Below are positions 1 to 4,503 of a stretch of 7,631 bases of DNA, piece after piece. Positions within the stretch are counted from its first letter, which is position 1. The number at the start of each line of letters is the position of its first letter. The stretch comes from Melioribacteraceae bacterium (GTDB lineage Bacteria > Bacteroidota > Ignavibacteria > Ignavibacteriales > Melioribacteraceae), in assembly GCA_023230485.1 (NCBI GenBank), contig JALNXG010000107.1, forward strand, positions 1-7,631. Reading direction: 5' to 3'. The translations under genes were made by a program, and so were the position numbers. The notes under the pieces are model-generated. The model did no database searches and had not been told where the DNA came from. It saw nothing but the letters and a program-made list of their open reading frames with translations.

Positions 1-36
1 CTGTGGTACGGGTGTCTTGAAGTTTGCGTTTGCCAT
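1..36 (-). CDS. Start of a gene, probably 1-pyrroline-5-carboxylate (glutamate semialdehyde) dehydrogenase
   Basis: An ATG at 34-36 opens a frame of exactly 12 codons to the window edge, reading MANANFKTPVPQ. A purine-rich GAGAGAAAGGA lies immediately upstream (40-50). The short N-terminus resembles that of the long-form P5C dehydrogenases (ALDH4 type), which begin with a short stretch like FKVPxPxNEP. The context fits: this enzyme would be the next step after both HypD and the PRODH-family enzyme, oxidising the semialdehyde of P5C to glutamate or of the 3-hydroxy-P5C to 4-hydroxyglutamate. Twelve residues are too few for a firm call. That a gene starts here is fairly likely, but its identity rests mostly on context. 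A second ATG at 38-40 opens a different frame without family resemblance. Confidence 0.55.
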   Translation of the reverse strand, partial: MANANFKTPVPQ

Positions 37-90
37 ACATCCTTTCTCTCTTTTTTTATTAAATAATACAACAAAATCCGTTATTATAAT
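37..90 (-). other. 54-base intergenic spacer, no terminator seen
   Basis: This is the longest gap in the window. It is very AT-rich and ends in GAGAGAAAGG in front of the next start codon. The only possible stem is a six-base all-AT pairing, with no GC core and no following T-run that would make an intrinsic terminator. No convincing promoter was found, so read-through into the next gene is likely. Confidence 0.5.
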
Positions 91-99
91 TTATACAAT
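77..99. repeat. Copy A of a short direct repeat at the 3' end of the aminotransferase gene
   Basis: On the plus strand these 23 bases match the 18-base sequence at 1224-1241 exactly, except for five extra bases (TATAA) in the middle. On the coding strand the repeat spans the last codons (Ile-Val-stop) and the start of the spacer up to AACGGA. Confidence 0.6.
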
Positions 100-1215
100 T
101 TTGTTTGATAAAGCATCTTTTAGTGAGCTAATTAATAGCTCAATCATCTTTTCGTTTGAATTGTAACCCATTAGTCCGATTCTCCATACTTTCCCTGCTA
201 AAGTACCAAGACCCGCACCGATTTCGATACTATATTCATTAAGAAGTTTTTTCCTTAAAACTTCTTCTTGAATGCCTTCGGGCACTTTAATTGTAAGAAG
301 ATTTGGAATACGTTCTCGTTCCGGTGTAAGTGGTTCAAGTCCGATTGAAGCAAGTCGTTTTACTAATAGCACTGAATTTTCTTTATGTCGCCTCCAGCTA
401 TTGTCCAAACCTTCTTCTTTAAGAATTAGCAATGCTTCATGAAGTCCATAAAATGAATTAGCAGGTGCGGTATGATGATAAGCTCTTTTCTCGCCGCTCC
501 AATATGCCATTAATAAATTAAGATCATTAAACCAGCTTTTGATTGGTGTAGTGCGGTTTTTAATTTTTTCGAGTGCCGCATCACTGAATGAAATTGGGGA
601 TAAACCCGGCATAGCCGAAAGTCCCTTTTGAGAACATGAATAAACTACATCAAGATTCCATTCCTTTGTGAGGATTTCGCATGCGCCAAGCGAAGTAACA
701 ACATCCGCGATTAGTAACGAACCATATTTATGAGCAATTTCAGAAATAGTTTTGATATCAGTTAAAGCACCGGTGGAGGTTTCAGCATGAACAACCGCTG
801 TGATTTTAATATCGGAATTGTTTTTTAATGCATCTTCAATTTTCTGGGGGTCAATTGCCCTGCCCCATTCTTGCTCGACTACAATCGGAATGCCGCCTAT
901 TTTTTCTACTATCTGTTTCATTCTTCCTGCAAAGTATCCTCCGACTCCAATAAGTACTTTGTCCTTCGGTTCTATAATATTAACGAGCGATGCTTCCATA
1001 CCGAGCGATCCGGGACCTGATAAAGTAATCGTAGCATCGCTATCTGTTTGAAATGTATATTGGAGTAATCTTTTAATATCATCAATCAATTCAATAAATT
1101 GCGGATCGAGATGACCGATAGTGGGTCTCTTGAGTGCTTCTAATACACGGGGATTTACGTTTGAGGGACCGGGTCCCAGTAATATTCTATTTTTTGGTAT
1201 AAATGATTGATCCAA
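91..1215 (-). CDS. Class V aminotransferase, probable alanine/serine-glyoxylate aminotransferase (AGXT-like)
   Basis: This PLP enzyme is predicted to transaminate glyoxylate to glycine using alanine or serine. It has 374 residues, close to human AGXT. It starts with ILLGPGPSNVNPRV (11-24), then the cofactor region SGPGSLGMEASLVN (66-79), HAETSTGAL (143-151) and DVVTSLGA (171-178). The Schiff-base lysine is Lys197 in SCSQKGLSAMPG (human Lys209), followed by RAYHHTAPANSFYGL (244-258) and LDNSWRRH (270-277). Near the C-terminus is GAGLGTLAGKVWRIGLMG (333-350), where Arg345 should bind the substrate carboxylate. There is no obvious loss of a key residue; the position of human Trp108 is aromatic here too (YF, 94-95). 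It starts with TTG. Its place directly after the HOGA1-like gene fits removal of the glyoxylate that aldolase makes. Serine-pyruvate or ureidoglycine-glyoxylate aminotransferase (PucG) are alternatives, but no purine genes are visible. Confidence 0.83.
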   Translation of the reverse strand: MDQSFIPKNRILLGPGPSNVNPRVLEALKRPTIGHLDPQFIELIDDIKRLLQYTFQTDSDATITLSGPGSLGMEASLVNIIEPKDKVLIGVGGYFAGRMKQIVEKIGGIPIVVEQEWGRAIDPQKIEDALKNNSDIKITAVVHAETSTGALTDIKTISEIAHKYGSLLIADVVTSLGACEILTKEWNLDVVYSCSQKGLSAMPGLSPISFSDAALEKIKNRTTPIKSWFNDLNLLMAYWSGEKRAYHHTAPANSFYGLHEALLILKEEGLDNSWRRHKENSVLLVKRLASIGLEPLTPERERIPNLLTIKVPEGIQEEVLRKKLLNEYSIEIGAGLGTLAGKVWRIGLMGYNSNEKMIELLISSLKDALSNKIV

Positions 1216-1222
1216 TGTGATA

Positions 1223-1226
1223 CTCC
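1223..1226 (-). promoter_or_regulatory. Ribosome binding site (GGAG) that supports a TTG start
   Basis: GGAG lies seven bases before the TTG at 1213-1215. The aminotransferase frame has no Met until residue 73, yet the conserved N-terminus LLGPGPSNV begins near residue 12. The TTG therefore has to be the start, and this well-spaced GGAG supports it. Confidence 0.65.
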
Positions 1227-1241
1227 GTTATTTTATACAAT
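1224..1241. repeat. Copy B of the same short direct repeat at the 3' end of the aldolase gene
   Basis: TCCGTTATTTTATACAAT on the plus strand spans the aldolase stop codon (Ile-Val-stop) and part of the GGAG ribosome site. With the copy at 77-99 it brackets the whole aminotransferase gene. It could mark a past insertion or duplication at this junction, or be chance in AT-rich DNA. Confidence 0.6.
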
Positions 1242-2153
1242 TGTTGTCTTTATTCTATTCTCTAAATTATTAAGTAAACCGCTTGCTAATAGTATCTTCT
1301 TGATTTCAACTTTTGCATTATCATCGAGTGGAAGAAGAGGTTCGCGCGGAAGACCGCCATAATAACCAACTAAGTCCATAGAATATTTTAATCCTGCTAC
1401 TCCGAATCGTGCTGTGATAGCTTTATTAACGGGAAGCATTCTATTCTGAATTTCAGTTGCCTCTTTTAGATTACCCTCTTCATATAATTTCTGAATTGTC
1501 ACACATTCGTTTGGGGCAATATTAGCAAGTGCTAAAATACCACCCGATGCACCTGATACGAGTGCAGGAAGTAGCACCGAACCTGTTCCTACAATCACAG
1601 AAAAATTTTCATGAGTTTCACTTACAAATTCGGAAATCTGTCTGATATTTTCGGTGCTGTTTTTAATGCCGCCAATATTAGGATGATGAGAAAGCTCCTC
1701 GACTGTATTAAGCTCTATATCAACGCCTGTGAATTTTGGTACATTATAAATTAAAATAGGAATTTTCGTTTTATCTGCTACACGGGTAAAATAATTTACG
1801 AATGATTTGTGCTTCATTTCTGATTTGTAAAAAGAGGGAGTAAGGACAAGCGCATAATCAGCACCTCTTTCTGCACAATCATTACTAAGCGAGATTGTTT
1901 CTTGAATTGAATCACTTCCTGTGCCTGCTATTATTATCTTTTCTTGAGATACGTTTTGCTTAACTGATTCAGTAAGAAGCAGTTTTTCATTTCGTGAAAG
2001 AAGAACGCTCTCACCATTAGAACCCATTACAACATATCCGGCAAGGGGAGTGGATTCCCATTTAGTGAGATTATCCTTTAATTTATCTATCGCTATTTCA
2101 TCATTGAGAAATGGAGTAGCAATAGGAGGGAAAATCCCTATTGTTTTTTTCAT
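1233..2153 (-). CDS. DapA-superfamily aldolase, probable 4-hydroxy-2-oxoglutarate aldolase (HOGA1-like)
   Basis: This predicted class I Schiff-base aldolase would split 4-hydroxy-2-oxoglutarate into pyruvate and glyoxylate. It has 306 residues forming a TIM barrel. Lys164 in GGIKNS is the Schiff-base lysine and Tyr136 in IYNVP the catalytic tyrosine; Ser45-Asn46 lie in GSNGES. These correspond to human HOGA1 Lys196, Tyr168, Ser77 and Asn78 (from memory) at a constant offset of 32, about what loss of the mitochondrial leader gives. Other human-like stretches are SHHPNIGGIK, ILALANIAPNEC and RFGVAGLKYSMDLVGYYGG. Dihydrodipicolinate synthase is unlikely: DapA has GTTGE and an Arg after NVP, whereas this protein has GSNGE and NVPKFTG. 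One small deviation is Asn165, where HOGA1 has Asp after the lysine. The gene begins only 2 bases after the PRODH-family stop without a strong Shine-Dalgarno. A related 2-keto-3-deoxy sugar acid aldolase is the main alternative. Confidence 0.78.
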   Translation of the reverse strand: MKKTIGIFPPIATPFLNDEIAIDKLKDNLTKWESTPLAGYVVMGSNGESVLLSRNEKLLLTESVKQNVSQEKIIIAGTGSDSIQETISLSNDCAERGADYALVLTPSFYKSEMKHKSFVNYFTRVADKTKIPILIYNVPKFTGVDIELNTVEELSHHPNIGGIKNSTENIRQISEFVSETHENFSVIVGTGSVLLPALVSGASGGILALANIAPNECVTIQKLYEEGNLKEATEIQNRMLPVNKAITARFGVAGLKYSMDLVGYYGGLPREPLLPLDDNAKVEIKKILLASGLLNNLENRIKTTIV

Positions 2154-2155
2154 AA

Positions 2156-3088
2156 TTACTCAAATATATTTTTAAGAACAAACATTACATTAGCGGGTCG
2201 CTCTGCTAATCGCCGCATATACCACGGATACCAAGCCGCACCATACGAAATCAATACTCTCATCGTATATCCTTCTGCGGCGAGTTTCTTTTGCAAAGTT
2301 GGTTTGATTCCATAAAGCATCTGAAACTCTATCTGCTCGCGTTCTAATCCGATTTGTTTCCCTGCAAGAATAATTTTATAAATTAGTTCTTCATCGTGAG
2401 TAGCAAATATCGCGCGAATCCCTTTTTCTTTTACAGCACTCAAAAGTTTCTGAGCGAGCTTATAATAATTTTGATCTACTAACGCTTTATCTTCAAAAGC
2501 AATATGAGGAAGTTCTCTATATGCACCTTTAACCAAACGAATTTTAGGATTAAGCGGAAGAAGATCATCTATATCACCATTGGTAAGATGAAGATATGCC
2601 TGCAAACAGATTCCGATATTATTAAATTCAACTTTCATATCTTTATAGAATTTTATGGTGCGCTCAGTATAATCACTTCCTTCCATATCGATAAAAAGAT
2701 CGGAAGCAGGAAGAAGCTCATTCACTTTAAGGACAATTTCACGAAAGTTCTTCTTTGTATCGTCTTCCGAAATATCAAATCCAAGCTGAGTGAGTTTTAT
2801 TGAGAGCTCAGTATCGAGGTCGTTATTCTTTATTACATCGAGCGACTTTAGATAATGATCCTTAACCGCACTGCCTTCATAAAGATTAGTAATATTTTCG
2901 CCGAGACGAGTAAATACAGTAGGGATAGAAAGCTGCTTAAAAAGGAGTGCCTCGCGGATAGCATCTTCAAGCTCCTCACCGGGCATAAACTTTTTTAAAG
3001 CAGTTCGGACGAACTTCTGATCCGGTACGTTTTTCTTTAGCCACTCATTCTGAGAAGCCCATAACAAAGATTCCCTAAAGATGCTCAT
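2156..3088 (-). CDS. Proline dehydrogenase family flavoenzyme, possibly hydroxyproline dehydrogenase
   Basis: This FAD enzyme is expected to oxidise an imino acid and pass electrons to membrane quinone. Its 310 residues match monofunctional bacterial PRODHs (about 300-310). The TIM-barrel motifs are in order: LSIKLTQLGF (95-104), IDMEGSDYTERT (133-144), LQAYLHLT (162-169), RLVKGAYRE (184-192), ATHDEELI (229-236), FQMLYGIKP (255-263) and the C-terminal YMRRLAERPAN (290-300). Arg292 and Arg293 are the substrate-carboxylate pair. In Thermus PRODH the Tyr 13 residues before the first Arg (equivalent to E. coli PutA Tyr540) packs against C4 of proline. Here that position is Leu279. Human PRODH2, the hydroxyproline enzyme, also lacks this Tyr (Ser). 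This points to accepting a 4-hydroxyl group but does not prove it. The gene starts 5 bases after the peptidase stop with no clear Shine-Dalgarno, suggesting translational coupling. PRODH family membership is secure; substrate is open. Confidence 0.92.
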   Translation of the reverse strand: MSIFRESLLWASQNEWLKKNVPDQKFVRTALKKFMPGEELEDAIREALLFKQLSIPTVFTRLGENITNLYEGSAVKDHYLKSLDVIKNNDLDTELSIKLTQLGFDISEDDTKKNFREIVLKVNELLPASDLFIDMEGSDYTERTIKFYKDMKVEFNNIGICLQAYLHLTNGDIDDLLPLNPKIRLVKGAYRELPHIAFEDKALVDQNYYKLAQKLLSAVKEKGIRAIFATHDEELIYKIILAGKQIGLEREQIEFQMLYGIKPTLQKKLAAEGYTMRVLISYGAAWYPWYMRRLAERPANVMFVLKNIFE

Positions 3089-3093
3089 AAAGT

Positions 3094-4491
3094 TTACTCT
3101 TTATTTCTTGAACAAAAATATTCTACATCCTCGATTGTTTTCGGAATTGGTTTTCCGAGAACTCTCGCACCGGTCCGTGTAACTAATACATCATCCTCAA
3201 TTCTGATACCGCCGAATCCGATATATTCTTTTGCTTTTTTATAATTGATAAATTGAGAGAAACGTTTCTCGGCTTCCCATTTATGTATCAACTCAGGTAT
3301 AAAATAGATGCCGGGTTCGATAGTAAGTACAGTACCCGCTTTCATCTCTTTAGCGTAACGGAGCGATTTAAGTCCGAACTGAGTAGAACGTTTAATTTTT
3401 TCGTGGTAGCCGGTATAGATTTCGCCAAAGTTTTCCATATCATGAACATCAAGACCGAGAAGATGACCGAGACCATGAGGGAAAAAAAGTGCATGAGCAC
3501 CCTCCTTAACGATCTCTTTTACATCTCCTTTGAAAAATCCTAAGTCTTTCATTGCGGTTGCAATAACGGTAGCCGCTTTTAGATGGACATCCTTGAAGAA
3601 GATACCGGGCTTAACTGCCTTAATAGCTTCCATATTAGCATCGAGTACGATCTGATAAATATCTTTTTGACGGTCAGAGAATTTTCCACTTACCGGAAAT
3701 GTGCGTGTAATATCGCTTGCATAATGAAGATCGGTTTCAGTGCCTGAATCATTTACAACAAGATCGCCATTGCGGAGAATATTATCATGTCCATGATTAT
3801 GAAGAGTTTCGCCATGCTTAGAAAAAATTATTGGAAAAGAAAGTCCGCTTCCTTTAGCAGCGGCAATACCTTGAACGTAGCCGGCTACTTCCTGCTCTTT
3901 GATTCCGGGAATTGTAATTTGCATAGCGGAAGTCTGCATATCATAAGAGATGTCAATTGCTTTTTCAATCTCCTTAATCTCTTCGGCAGATTTAATTGTA
4001 CGCTGATCTACGATTGCCTTAATTAATTGCGGTGAAACATAATTGTTTACTTCACCTGCTCTTATATCAAGAAGCGATTCGAGCTTCATCATATTATCAT
4101 ATCGGTATTGGGGAATAAAGTGGACTTTTCTTCCTTGCGATGCAGCTCTTAATAAAACTTCTTTTAGCTCAGCAGTTGTTCCGGCTAATTTAATTCCGCT
4201 TTTTACAGCACGCTGTGCAATACTTGGTTGAGGGCCCATCCATACAATATCATCAATAGTAAAATCATCCCCGAATACCACATCTGCTTTATCATCAATA
4301 TCAATTACAGCGGCGAGACCGGGGAAATCGATTCCGAAATAATAGAGGAAAGTGCTATCCTGTCTAAAATGATAAGTGTTATCCATATAATTCATAGGAC
4401 TTTCGTCATTACCAAGCAGGAGAATTAAACCGCTTTTTACTTTCTTCTTTAGAGTTTCTCTTCTTTTTATATACACTTTTTTATCAAACAT
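3094..4491 (-). CDS. pepP: Xaa-Pro aminopeptidase (aminopeptidase P, peptidase family M24B)
   Basis: This cytoplasmic metallopeptidase removes the N-terminal residue from peptides with proline in position 2. It is 465 residues long, with no signal peptide. The N-terminal aminopeptidase P domain (about 1-150) includes FRQDSTFLYYFGI. The C-terminal pita-bread domain holds all five dinuclear metal ligands: Asp248 (NDSGTE), Asp260 (ASDITRTFP), His343 (HGLGHLLGLDVHD), Glu392 (TIEPGIYF) and Glu432 (GIRIEDDVLVT). Catalytic-type histidines His231, His339 and His350 match the family pattern, so the enzyme should be active. The N-terminal domain and RQDS motif favour PepP over prolidase PepQ. Between His350 and Glu392 there is a segment (about 355-385) longer than in E. 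coli PepP. Sitting between HypD and a proline dehydrogenase, it probably supplies proline or hydroxyproline from imino-acid-rich peptides. That role is inferred from context. Confidence 0.9.
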   Translation of the reverse strand: MFDKKVYIKRRETLKKKVKSGLILLLGNDESPMNYMDNTYHFRQDSTFLYYFGIDFPGLAAVIDIDDKADVVFGDDFTIDDIVWMGPQPSIAQRAVKSGIKLAGTTAELKEVLLRAASQGRKVHFIPQYRYDNMMKLESLLDIRAGEVNNYVSPQLIKAIVDQRTIKSAEEIKEIEKAIDISYDMQTSAMQITIPGIKEQEVAGYVQGIAAAKGSGLSFPIIFSKHGETLHNHGHDNILRNGDLVVNDSGTETDLHYASDITRTFPVSGKFSDRQKDIYQIVLDANMEAIKAVKPGIFFKDVHLKAATVIATAMKDLGFFKGDVKEIVKEGAHALFFPHGLGHLLGLDVHDMENFGEIYTGYHEKIKRSTQFGLKSLRYAKEMKAGTVLTIEPGIYFIPELIHKWEAEKRFSQFINYKKAKEYIGFGGIRIEDDVLVTRTGARVLGKPIPKTIEDVEYFCSRNKE

Positions 4492-4497
4492 TTTCCT

Positions 4498-4502
4498 CTC
4501 CT
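4498..4502 (-). promoter_or_regulatory. Ribosome binding site (AGGAG) for the Xaa-Pro aminopeptidase gene
   Basis: AGGAG lies six bases before the ATG at 4489-4491, in the 12-base gap after the dehydratase stop codon. It is the best-placed Shine-Dalgarno sequence in the window. It supports this start and shows that the host uses SD-led initiation, at least for some genes. Confidence 0.7.
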
Positions 4503-4503
4503 T

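Noticed and set aside
61..90. Possible terminator hairpin after the aminotransferase gene
   Set aside because: The pairing is six A-T base pairs with no GC core and no properly placed T-run.
800..1051. Plus-strand open frame of 83 codons
   Set aside because: It lies wholly inside the aminotransferase gene on the other strand and its translation resembles no family I know; it is a shadow.
1233..2153. Dihydrodipicolinate synthase (DapA, lysine biosynthesis)
   Set aside because: The GTTGE motif and the Arg after NVP of DapA are absent, the pattern fits HOGA1, and no lysine genes are nearby.
2504..2803. Plus-strand open frame of 99 codons
   Set aside because: It lies opposite the well-conserved PRODH-family gene and has no recognisable motif.
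3253..4428. Four plus-strand open frames of 62-96 codons
   Set aside because: All lie opposite the aminopeptidase gene, whose metal ligands are all present; none has a domain or a sensible ribosome site.
3094..4491. Prolidase (PepQ, X-Pro dipeptidase)
   Set aside because: The N-terminal domain with FRQDSTF and the HGLGHLLGLDVHD pattern fit aminopeptidase P better, though the two are related.
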